Notes under the pieces: model-generated
Told to the model about the DNA's origin: nothing
Seen by the model: only the letters and a program-made list of their open reading frames with translations
The model's database searches: none
NCBI GenBank assembly: GCA_947171615.1
Contig: CAMVYG010000071.1
Span: forward strand, 1-9,711
Length of the DNA: 9,711 nt
Source of the DNA: an uncultured Clostridia bacterium
Lineage (GTDB): Bacteria > Bacillota > Clostridia > Oscillospirales > Acutalibacteraceae
Reading direction: 5' to 3'
Translations under genes and position numbers: made by a program
Shown here: positions 1 through 6,073 of the stretch, piece by piece
How positions within the stretch are numbered: the stretch's first letter is position 1
Layout of the letters: each line of letters starts with the position of its first letter

Positions 1-135
1 GCAGAAAAAGGGTATTTGGGCGAATACGATGACAGATGGGATAACCTGGAACAGGAACTGTCAGAATTAGCGGCATTTATGAAAGAACAGATCATGAACG
101 AAGCAGGCCTGTTACGATCCCCTGAAAAAGCTTGA
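1..135 (+). CDS. C-terminal end of an unrecognised protein (5' truncated by window edge)
   Basis: Frame 1 is open from the first base to a TGA at 133-135 and gives 44 residues, starting AEKGYLGEYDDRW and ending GLLRSPEKA. The piece is acidic and probably helical (the stretch around ELSELAAFMKEQ is amphipathic), with no catalytic motif or membrane segment. I do not recognise the family. It is taken as real because the stop is followed 11 bases later by a good intrinsic terminator and no other gene on either strand covers the interval. Function cannot be inferred from this tail. Confidence 0.6.
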   Translation, partial: AEKGYLGEYDDRWDNLEQELSELAAFMKEQIMNEAGLLRSPEKA

Positions 136-146
136 TGATAACAGCC

Positions 147-179
147 AAAAGGCGAACACCAAAAAGTGTTCGCCTTTTT
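147..179. terminator. Bidirectional intrinsic terminator between convergent genes
   Basis: A perfect 9-bp stem, GGCGAACAC (151-159) with GTGTTCGCC (166-174), closes a 6-base loop. It is flanked by AAAA on the left and TTTTT on the right, which extends the pairing to 13 bp. On the + strand it follows the stop at 135 and ends in a T-tract. On the - strand it lies 18 bases beyond the stop of the glycoside hydrolase gene and ends in four T. It most likely ends transcription in both directions. Confidence 0.9.
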
Positions 180-196
180 ATGTTACAGCCTTGCTG

Positions 197-1720
197 CTAT
201 TCCGCAATTCTTTTCAAACGAACCGCCATATATTCCTTCCCCGGCAGCGCGATGCGGAATTTCCCGCTGTGTACGCCGGCATCTGTGACGGTCATTTCCC
301 AGGTATCGATGATTTCAGCCTGCCAGCGGCCCTCCGGCTTGATAAAGTCCCGGAAAGAGGGCCTGCCAAAGCCATAATAGTGAATTTCATATCCTCCCTC
401 AGCTCCCATCAGGAAGCCCGGAGAATCCGGTACGCCTACTGTTTCATCAAAGGCGCCCTGCCCCCTGCACAGGCCGTACCCCGGCGTTTCCTCCAAAATT
501 TGATGCAGGAACCGGATCCTTGCCGGGCTTTCTCCGTGCAGAGGCCCGCCGTGGCTCCACCAGAGGATATCGTGCTCCGGGTCCAGAAAGGTCTCGCCAT
601 GCCCCGCATAGCCGCCCCGGAGAGAGGCCTCCCAAAACCGGCGGGTCAGCTCTTCCCCGGAAATATTGCCCCAGCCCATATCGATATTTCCCTCATAGGA
701 AATTTCATCCCACACAACGGGCTTTCCCCAGCGGACGCGGTACTCGTCTGTGTATTCCACATGGCGGTACAGATCCTGGCGTTGAAGGCTGCAGTGGGTG
801 ATCCAGGGGCGGCTATGGTCGTAAAACGCCATACAGTTGTGAATGCTCCGCAAATGATGGTAGGGATCCAGCTCGCAGAGCAGAGCGGCGTAATGCTCCC
901 AGTCCTCTACTGTTTTTGCCCGAAGCAGATCGTATTCGTTGGCAAGGCTCCACCATACATTCCGGTAGGCGGAAAACCGGGCGATCACATACCGCCAGTA
1001 CAGATCGTCCTGTTCTCTGGTCATTTGGGAAAAGCCCCAGCGGTCATAGGGGTGCATGACGATAATATCCGCTTCGATCTCCCGCTCCTGAAGCTCCAGA
1101 ATGCACCGCTCGATCCGCCGGAAATGCTCCGGGCAGAAACGGGTAAAATCCCAGGCGTTCCCGGAAAAATCTGCCTCATAGGTGAAGGTTTCCTCGCTGA
1201 GGTTGGAATGATCTACCGGCGTGCCCTCATAGGGAAAGGTTTCCGGATCGCGGAAATTGTGAATATAGTGCTTGGGAAACACGCAGAACCGCATTTTGTT
1301 AAAATACCCTTTGGAAAGCTCCTCCAGAGTCTGCCTGTGAACCTCCTCCGGCTGGTGGGCCCAGGCATAGCAGGTTGTCCCCACAGAATAGTAGGGCGTC
1401 GTATCCTCATAGGCAAAATGACAGGTATTCACCACCCGCATGGGGCCGTGATTTCCCTCTGAGGGCGAAGTAACAAGAAAGCTTCCGGCAGTTTCCGCCT
1501 CCGGAAAGCTTCCGGAGGTCTCATAGGTGTATTCCCCTTCAAAGGAGGGCATAAAGCGCGCCTTATAAACGCCTTCGCCGTCATAAAACCCGGAAACCCT
1601 TACCTCCTCGTTTTTTCCCCGGAACACGGCGGTAAGCTGCTGCTCCGTAAAGGGATTGCCGTCCTTTGGCCCGTGTATCTCCACTTCAAACAAGCCCCAG
1701 CGTTCTACTGTGTTTCCCAT
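197..1720 (-). CDS. Putative cytoplasmic glycoside hydrolase, DUF5060/DUF4038/DUF5605 architecture
   Basis: The 507-residue product has three parts. Residues ~5-85 form an N-terminal beta-sandwich like DUF5060 (ERWGLFEVEIHGP, then DGNPF). Residues ~95-410 form a TIM-barrel like DUF4038, the apiosidase-like fold. Residues ~420-505 form a C-terminal beta domain like DUF5605. Family hallmarks include HPYDRWGF (223-230), WWSLANEYDLL (256-266) and PVVWDEISYEGN (334-345). By clan GH-A logic, Glu262 in the NE pair would be the acid/base and Glu339 in WDE the nucleophile; this is inference. There is no signal peptide, so it should act in the cytoplasm on an imported glycoside. An AGAAGGGGTG ribosome site precedes the ATG. 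It lies 51 bp after the DUF362 gene with no terminator between, so the two are probably cotranscribed. Relatives include GH140 apiosidases, but the substrate here is unknown. Confidence 0.85.
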   Translation of the reverse strand: MGNTVERWGLFEVEIHGPKDGNPFTEQQLTAVFRGKNEEVRVSGFYDGEGVYKARFMPSFEGEYTYETSGSFPEAETAGSFLVTSPSEGNHGPMRVVNTCHFAYEDTTPYYSVGTTCYAWAHQPEEVHRQTLEELSKGYFNKMRFCVFPKHYIHNFRDPETFPYEGTPVDHSNLSEETFTYEADFSGNAWDFTRFCPEHFRRIERCILELQEREIEADIIVMHPYDRWGFSQMTREQDDLYWRYVIARFSAYRNVWWSLANEYDLLRAKTVEDWEHYAALLCELDPYHHLRSIHNCMAFYDHSRPWITHCSLQRQDLYRHVEYTDEYRVRWGKPVVWDEISYEGNIDMGWGNISGEELTRRFWEASLRGGYAGHGETFLDPEHDILWWSHGGPLHGESPARIRFLHQILEETPGYGLCRGQGAFDETVGVPDSPGFLMGAEGGYEIHYYGFGRPSFRDFIKPEGRWQAEIIDTWEMTVTDAGVHSGKFRIALPGKEYMAVRLKRIAE

Positions 1721-1771
1721 ACCGAAACTTCACCCCTTCTCAAATATTCCGATCACAGCAGCCGGTAAAGC

Positions 1772-2629
1772 TTACAGCTCCACAAGCTCGTACTTCCGGC
1801 TGCCCACGCCGATATCCTCCGCCACTTCTACGGTATACACACCGTGGCGGGACTCAATACGCTCCAGCAGATGGGGCTTGCCGGGGTCATTGCTGGCATA
1901 GACCAGGTCCAGGCAGGCCTGATCCAGCGCCACTGGGTCGAGAGACGCCAGAATGCCGATATCCCCAATGGCAGGGTCTTCCGCCACCGCGCAGCAGTCG
2001 CAGTCTACCGACATATTTTTCATGATGCTGAGAAACGTGATCTTCCCGGCAAAATATTCCACGATGGTCTTTGCGGAATCCGCCATGGATTCCAAAAAGG
2101 AATCGTGGTCCGCGGTCCACAGATCTTCCGGCTTACCGGCGCCATGGATATAGGCCTTGCCGTGAGCGGAAGCCAGGCCGATGGAAATATTTTTCAGCGC
2201 GCCGCCGAAACCGCCCATGGGGTGGCCTTTGAAATGGGACAGCACCAGCAGAGAGTCATAGTTCTTCATGTGGTCTCCCACAAAGTTTTTGTCAATGCGC
2301 CTGCCGCCGTGCACGGGCAGTTCAAGTTCGCCTTCCTCATCTAAAATATCCACATGGGCGATCTCCGTCCAGCCGTGAAGCTTCATGGTTTCCCAATGGG
2401 CTTCCGTGGTATTGCGCTTTCCTTCATAGGCGGTATTGCACTCCACAATGGTTCCCTGTACCTTCTCCACCATGGGCTTCATAAAATCCGGACGGATAAA
2501 GTTCTGGTTCCCCACTTCGCCGGAATGCACCTTCACCGCCACCTTGCCGGGCAGCTCTACTCCCAACGCCTCATACAGGCGAATCATCGCCTCCGGTGTG
2601 ATCTCTCTGGTAAAATAGACCTTTGCCAT
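1772..2629 (-). CDS. DUF362 domain-containing protein, short form without ferredoxin insert
   Basis: The product is 285 residues from the chosen ATG. DUF362 hallmarks are seen: VKVHSGEVGNQNFIRP (33-48), SHFKGHPMGGFGGALKNISI (131-150), the cysteine cluster VDCDCCAV (208-215) and DIGILASLDPVALDQACLDL (223-242). Many clostridial homologues are about 370 residues and carry a double 4Fe-4S ferredoxin segment between the GALKN motif and the DCDC cluster. Here that segment is missing: residues 158-200 contain no cysteine. Only the DCDCC cluster and Cys64 and Cys239 could bind a metal. The start at 2629 is preferred over an upstream in-frame ATG at 2731 because AAGAGGA lies 7 bases before it and the family begins MxKVYFT. 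It is the first gene of an operon with the downstream glycosidase. The biochemical function of the family is not established. Confidence 0.88.
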   Translation of the reverse strand: MAKVYFTREITPEAMIRLYEALGVELPGKVAVKVHSGEVGNQNFIRPDFMKPMVEKVQGTIVECNTAYEGKRNTTEAHWETMKLHGWTEIAHVDILDEEGELELPVHGGRRIDKNFVGDHMKNYDSLLVLSHFKGHPMGGFGGALKNISIGLASAHGKAYIHGAGKPEDLWTADHDSFLESMADSAKTIVEYFAGKITFLSIMKNMSVDCDCCAVAEDPAIGDIGILASLDPVALDQACLDLVYASNDPGKPHLLERIESRHGVYTVEVAEDIGVGSRKYELVEL

Positions 2630-2636
2630 GCTGATA

Positions 2637-2643
2637 TCCTCTT
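2637..2643 (-). promoter_or_regulatory. Ribosome binding site deciding the DUF362 start
   Basis: On the minus strand AAGAGGA lies 7 bases before the ATG at 2629-2627. The alternative ATG at 2731 sits inside the promoter region, upstream of the predicted transcription start, so it cannot be the usual start. Confidence 0.75.
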
Positions 2644-2710
2644 TTCCTTGTTGTGTTGCTGCCCGGATCGCGGCAGCAAACCGCTTACCGGCAGACCTAT
2701 ATTTATTTTT

Positions 2711-2741
2711 ATTATATATCTTAAAGTTCACTGGAAGTCAA
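2711..2741 (-). promoter_or_regulatory. Sigma-A-type promoter of the DUF362-glycosidase operon
   Basis: On the minus strand TTGACT (2741-2736) is followed by 17 bases and then TATATA (2718-2713). A perfect TATAAT (2716-2711) overlaps it at 19-base spacing. The surrounding 2699-2730 is strongly AT-rich. This places transcription start near 2704, about 75 bases before the DUF362 ATG. No operator palindrome is evident around it. Confidence 0.7.
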
Positions 2742-2766
2742 GAAGAAAATGGGGGAAACCACAAGG

Positions 2767-2819
2767 TAATGAGGAATTAGTAATGAGCAATGAGCAATTT
2801 TCAAGAGAAAGGCTCATTG
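2767..2819. repeat. 7-bp-period repeat tract with an inverted copy
   Basis: Positions 2767-2801 read as five consecutive 7-base units: TAATGAG, GAATTAG, TAATGAG, CAATGAG, CAATTTT. The fourth unit and its next base (CAATGAGC, 2788-2795) reappear inverted as GCTCATTG at 2812-2819, giving an 8-bp perfect stem with a 16-base loop. It contains no gene. Similar AATGAG-type heptad tracts occur in intergenic DNA of other bacteria, from memory; no function is claimed. Confidence 0.55.
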
Positions 2820-2855
2820 AGATTTAGCAAACTAAACAAATAGCAGTAACCCTTG

Positions 2856-2875
2856 CCTCCTCTGAAAAGGGGAGG
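2856..2875. repeat. GAAA-capped intergenic hairpin (possible mobile-repeat terminus)
   Basis: CCTCCTCT (2856-2863) pairs with AGGGGAGG (2868-2875) through 8 pairs, one of them G-T, around a GAAA loop. There is no following T-tract, so it does not look like a terminator. The context CCCTTGCCTCC before it and GGGGAGGATGACC after it resembles the ends of small non-autonomous repeats I recall from gut Clostridia. That identification is from memory. Confidence 0.4.
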
Positions 2876-2935
2876 ATGACCAGGGTAAGAAAAAGTGATG
2901 CCGATCGTTAATTCATAAGTTATCGCATACCATTC

Positions 2936-3025
2936 TGTAGAGCCCGTTCTCGGTGGACCGCAAATTCCCAGCTAAGCCGACGGACCGTCCAGAGGACGGT
3001 CTCTGTTCAGAGGCCGGTCCCTACA
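2936..3025. repeat. Degenerate 90-bp intergenic element with TGTAG/CTACA inverted ends
   Basis: The left end (TGTAGAGCCCGT) and the right end (CCGGTCCCTACA) are inverted copies matching at 9 of 12 positions. Inside are a perfect 8-bp hairpin, GACCGTCC (2983-2990) with GGACGGTC (2994-3001), and two imperfect 18-base tandem copies beginning CAGAGG at 2990 and 3008 (13 of 18 identical). This form resembles abundant intergenic palindromic repeats of Oscillospirales that end in CCCTACA; the link is from memory. It encodes no plausible protein and has no T-tract. Confidence 0.5.
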
Positions 3026-3045
3026 TTTAGTTGAGTGAAAAAATA

Positions 3046-3074
3046 TAGCTTTCCGGGCATGGTTATAGTATAAT
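3046..3074 (+). promoter_or_regulatory. Candidate promoter of the SLH peptidase gene
   Basis: A perfect TATAAT lies at 3069-3074 in an AT-rich patch, about 80 bases before the GTG start. The -35 position at 17-base spacing (3046-3051, TAGCTT) is poor, so this promoter may be weak or need an activator. Predicted transcription start is near 3081. Confidence 0.5.
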
Positions 3075-3099
3075 AGACAATACACTGAATTCCAGATGC

Positions 3100-3113
3100 T
3101 GGGGTATTCCCCA
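3100..3113. other. Small perfect palindrome in the leader of the SLH peptidase gene
   Basis: TGGGG (3100-3104) and CCCCA (3109-3113) are inverted around TATT. It sits between the TATAAT box and the ribosome binding site. It could be a short mRNA hairpin or a protein operator; a chance match cannot be excluded. Confidence 0.3.
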
Positions 3114-3142
3114 ATGTGGGATCCACCATTATGCTTTTGCAC

Positions 3143-3148
3143 GGAGGG
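3143..3148 (+). promoter_or_regulatory. Ribosome binding site deciding a GTG start
   Basis: GGAGGG ends 6 bases before the GTG at 3155. The in-frame ATGs at 3116 and 3131 have no such site at the right distance and would put a non-signal stretch ahead of the signal peptide. The GTG is therefore chosen. Confidence 0.85.
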
Positions 3149-3154
3149 ACTATC

Positions 3155-5929
3155 GTGAAACCTTTGAATCGCCTTATATCCGCACTGTTTATTCTCTGTC
3201 TGCTGTTTACCATGCCGCCCCTGTCCGTAACCGCCAACGCATCTGATAACGGCAGCAGGCAGATGTCATTTCCGCTTACGGAAGCCGAGATAGAAACCCT
3301 GGCAGCCGGTACTGCCTTTGACGGCAGAGAATACGGTGTCAGTACAGAGGTGCACGATCAGGGCAGCAGCAACCTTTGCTGGGCCTATGCTGTGACCCAC
3401 GCTTCGGAAGCGTCTGTTTCCCGGGCCGGTCTTTCTGCCGGGAAAGAGCCGCCGCGCCTTTCCCCCGCTCATGTGGGCTATTCCCGATATGCGAGAAGCA
3501 TCGATCCCCTCTATAACAACAACAGTATTCTGGAAGACGGATATCAAAATTGGAGCAGCAGAGCCGGACACCCCAGCCGGGCTGTTCCCATTCTCTCCCA
3601 GTGGTGCGGACCGGTAGCCGAAAAGGACGGTTCCGACGCAAACGGCTGGACAAAACGCCTGTATCTTTTGACAGACGCTCTTTCCTTCAACGGAACCAAC
3701 CTGAATTCCGAACCAAATAAACGGCAGGAGATCAAGCGCGCCGTTGTGCAATACGGCGCAGTCACCTATGGCTATAATGCCTGGCGGGACGAGCAATTCT
3801 ATAACCCTGCCGGAGTTTCAGGCTCCGCGCCTCACGCCTGTACCATTATCGGCTGGGATGACTCCATTCCCAAAGAAAGCTTCAAGCCAACTCCCGCCAC
3901 CCAGGACGGCGGCTGGCTCATCAAAAACAGCTACAGCAGCCACCCCTATTTCTACCTCACCTACGATACCAATCTTGATACCATGTTTGCCTTGTCCTAT
4001 TCCTCCACCGATGAATATGACTGCAATTATTTCTACGATTCCACAGCAGAAGATATTGCCGCAAGCGCCATGTACAAGGTACAAAGCGCATGCAACGTCT
4101 ATCAGGCCAAGGGTAAGGCAGGCGATGGTCAAGTCGAGGTTTTGAAAGCGGTAAATATTGGCCTGGCAGGCGAGGAGATCAAGCTGGAAATCCATGTTTA
4201 TACAGATGTAGCCCCGGAAGCAAAGCCCACCGGCGGAACACTGGCAGCCACGCAGACCGCCACACTTTCCCAGGGCGGTTTCCGCCTGATCCCCTTAGAT
4301 CAGCCTGTTGTATTGGAAAAGGGTCAGTATTACGCAGTGGAAGTGACGGTTCTTTCCGACAAAAACGACTATGTTCTCCTGGCCGGGCATACCCCATATG
4401 GCAGCACAGACATGGCCTATATCAAAAGATCCTCCGGCTGGGAGGCGATCGATCGGGTCGAGGCAGCTCCCAGGGTCAAGGCGTTTACCAAAATCGTGGA
4501 GAAAAGCGAAATTCCAGACCCCGCGCCCTTGCCGGAGCAGGAGATCCGGTTTGCATTAGACGGCCCCATTACTAAAACCTATGGCGATCCCGCTTTCTCC
4601 AACGCTGCCGTAAACCATACCCCGGACGGCGGGGAGCTCTCCTATACCAGCAGCAACACAGGCGCTGCAGAGGTTTCTTCAAACGGTACAGTTACCATTA
4701 CAGGCGCAGGTACAACCACGATTACAGCCACTGCGGCAGAGGTGCAGGGTGTCGGTCAGCAAACCTCGGTCAGCTGCACGCTGCAAATTGAAAAAAAGCC
4801 TGTCGCCGTCAGGATAGACGATCAAGCCATCATGTACGGAGAGGCTGTGCCGCCCTTTACGGTTACCATACCGGAATACGGGCTGGCTTATGAAGATACC
4901 GAAGAGGATCTGGCGCTTTCGCTGACTTCCAGCGCCGGAGCTGCACCCTCGGCAGGCAGCTACCCCATTTCGGGAAACGCCGATGCAAAAAATTACGCAG
5001 TGACTATCACACCGGGTGTGCTGACGGTACGCAAGGGTGTTCAAGCGCCCCCGCCTGCACCGACCCTGGCCGGTAAAACGCAAAACAGCGTGACGCTGGC
5101 AAAGCTTCCGCCAAACGCCAACGGTTCAGCGGTGGAATACAGCAGAAACGGCAGCGGAGCATGGCAAAGCAGCCCGGTATTTTCCGGCTTATCCCCTAAC
5201 ACGGAATACAGCTTTGCCGCCCGATACGCCGGTTCGGAAAATTATGAGGCTTCTTCGGCAAGCAGCGCCTTGGAAGTGACCACCGACAAGAAGCCGGACT
5301 GCGGAGAAACCGGAGAGCCTCCTTCTGTTCCCCCCATCATCGGCGGAGAAGACCCGGAACCGCCCATAGAACCGCCTGTTTCCATAGATCAATTTTCCGA
5401 TGTGCCGCAGGATGCGTGGTATTATGAAGCCGTGAAATACGCCGTTTCTGAAAAACTGTTTTTCGGTACGGGAAGCTCCACTTTCAGCCCCAACGCACCA
5501 ATGACAAGAGGAATGCTGGTAACGGTGCTTTACCGGGCTGCGGAGGAACCGGACTGCTCCACCTCCGGCAGCTTCTCCGATGTAACTGCCGGGCTGTATT
5601 ACACAGACGCCGTGGAATGGGCGGCGGAGAATCAGATCGTCAGCGGCTATGGCAACGGGAAATTCGGCCCCAATGACAGCATCACCCGGGAACAGCTGGC
5701 TTCTATCCTGTGGCGCTGGGCAGGAAAGCCCACCGTCAGCAAAACAGACAGCCTTGCCGGGTTTACCGACTGCAATAAGATTTCCGGTTACGCCAGAACT
5801 GCTATGGAATGGGCAGTGGAAAACGGCATCGTCTGCGGCAAGGGAGAAGGTATTCTCGACCCCCTGGGCAAGGCGACCAGAGCCGAGGTCGCCGCCATGC
5901 TTCGGCGGTATCTGGAATCTAAACGGTAA
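3155..5929 (+). CDS. Secreted C1-family (papain-like) cysteine peptidase with lectin-like, Ig-like, FN3-like and three SLH modules
   Basis: From the GTG start the product is 924 residues. Residues 1-29 form a signal peptide: MKPLNR, a hydrophobic core, then cleavage after ANA. Residues ~55-285 are a C1A peptidase with oxyanion Gln69, Cys75 (in DQGSSNLCWAYA), His227 (APHACTIIGWDD) and Asn258 (GGWLIKNSY). No I29-type inhibitory propeptide is visible. Residues ~288-446 match the lectin-like domain often found after such peptidases. Residues ~464-545 are Ig-like (BIG2-type), ~548-627 MBG-like (KPV, ITPGVLTVRKG) and ~632-710 FN3-like. A Pro/Glu-rich linker (711-745) precedes three SLH repeats (~747-799, 806-859, 869-922) with TRGM, TREQ and TRAE motifs. 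The protein should be exported and held on secondary cell-wall polymer. It is monocistronic, with its own promoter and terminator. Substrate is unknown. Confidence 0.92.
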   Translation: MKPLNRLISALFILCLLFTMPPLSVTANASDNGSRQMSFPLTEAEIETLAAGTAFDGREYGVSTEVHDQGSSNLCWAYAVTHASEASVSRAGLSAGKEPPRLSPAHVGYSRYARSIDPLYNNNSILEDGYQNWSSRAGHPSRAVPILSQWCGPVAEKDGSDANGWTKRLYLLTDALSFNGTNLNSEPNKRQEIKRAVVQYGAVTYGYNAWRDEQFYNPAGVSGSAPHACTIIGWDDSIPKESFKPTPATQDGGWLIKNSYSSHPYFYLTYDTNLDTMFALSYSSTDEYDCNYFYDSTAEDIAASAMYKVQSACNVYQAKGKAGDGQVEVLKAVNIGLAGEEIKLEIHVYTDVAPEAKPTGGTLAATQTATLSQGGFRLIPLDQPVVLEKGQYYAVEVTVLSDKNDYVLLAGHTPYGSTDMAYIKRSSGWEAIDRVEAAPRVKAFTKIVEKSEIPDPAPLPEQEIRFALDGPITKTYGDPAFSNAAVNHTPDGGELSYTSSNTGAAEVSSNGTVTITGAGTTTITATAAEVQGVGQQTSVSCTLQIEKKPVAVRIDDQAIMYGEAVPPFTVTIPEYGLAYEDTEEDLALSLTSSAGAAPSAGSYPISGNADAKNYAVTITPGVLTVRKGVQAPPPAPTLAGKTQNSVTLAKLPPNANGSAVEYSRNGSGAWQSSPVFSGLSPNTEYSFAARYAGSENYEASSASSALEVTTDKKPDCGETGEPPSVPPIIGGEDPEPPIEPPVSIDQFSDVPQDAWYYEAVKYAVSEKLFFGTGSSTFSPNAPMTRGMLVTVLYRAAEEPDCSTSGSFSDVTAGLYYTDAVEWAAENQIVSGYGNGKFGPNDSITREQLASILWRWAGKPTVSKTDSLAGFTDCNKISGYARTAMEWAVENGIVCGKGEGILDPLGKATRAEVAAMLRRYLESKR

Positions 5930-5990
5930 CGCTTTTGTGCTTTTACCTTATTTTAGAAGCAACTGCTGACCCTTCCCCTGTTTTCAAACC

Positions 5991-6043
5991 AAATCCACGG
6001 CCCCCGGGCCGTGCCGATGGCACGGTCCGGGGGCCTTGGATTT
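5991..6043. terminator. Strong shared terminator hairpin between convergent genes
   Basis: The arms 5991-6015 and 6019-6043 pair almost throughout: one mismatch (5998/6036), one G-T pair (6008/6026) and a 3-base GAT loop. The core GGCCCCCGG and its partner make it very stable. On the + strand the run TTTTATAAAAGTTTTTT follows (6041-6057). On the - strand the tail has only short T runs. It lies 61 bases after the SLH peptidase stop and 30 bases after the ARH-fold gene stop on the other strand. Confidence 0.9.
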
Positions 6044-6073
6044 TATAAAAGTTTTTTATCTCATGGTCACCGC

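Noticed and set aside
191..1462. Long + strand open frame (423 codons) opposite the glycosidase gene
   Set aside because: It is fully antisense to a gene with clear family motifs. Its translation is low-complexity in Pro/Gly/Ile with no recognisable domain, and no ribosome site was noted. It is an expected by-product of GC-rich codon use.
1761..1800. Possible imperfect inverted repeat (GCCGG...CCGGC) around the DUF362 stop codon
   Set aside because: The pairing needs gaps, overlaps coding sequence, and has no T-tract in the direction of transcription. It is not convincing as a terminator between the two operon genes.
2630..2731. Longer DUF362 product starting at the ATG at 2731
   Set aside because: That ATG lies upstream of the predicted transcription start. 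The added 34 residues are basic and unlike the family, while the ATG at 2629 has a well-placed ribosome site.
1844..2827. Open frames on + strand (1844-2344 and 2354-2827) opposite the DUF362 gene
   Set aside because: They mirror the DUF362 coding strand; the second runs through the promoter and heptad repeat. No domain or start signal supports them.
3116..3154. Earlier ATG starts for the SLH peptidase (3116 and 3131)
   Set aside because: GGAGGG lies 6 bases before the GTG at 3155, and starting there gives a standard signal peptide. The earlier starts lack a ribosome site and overlap the leader palindrome region.
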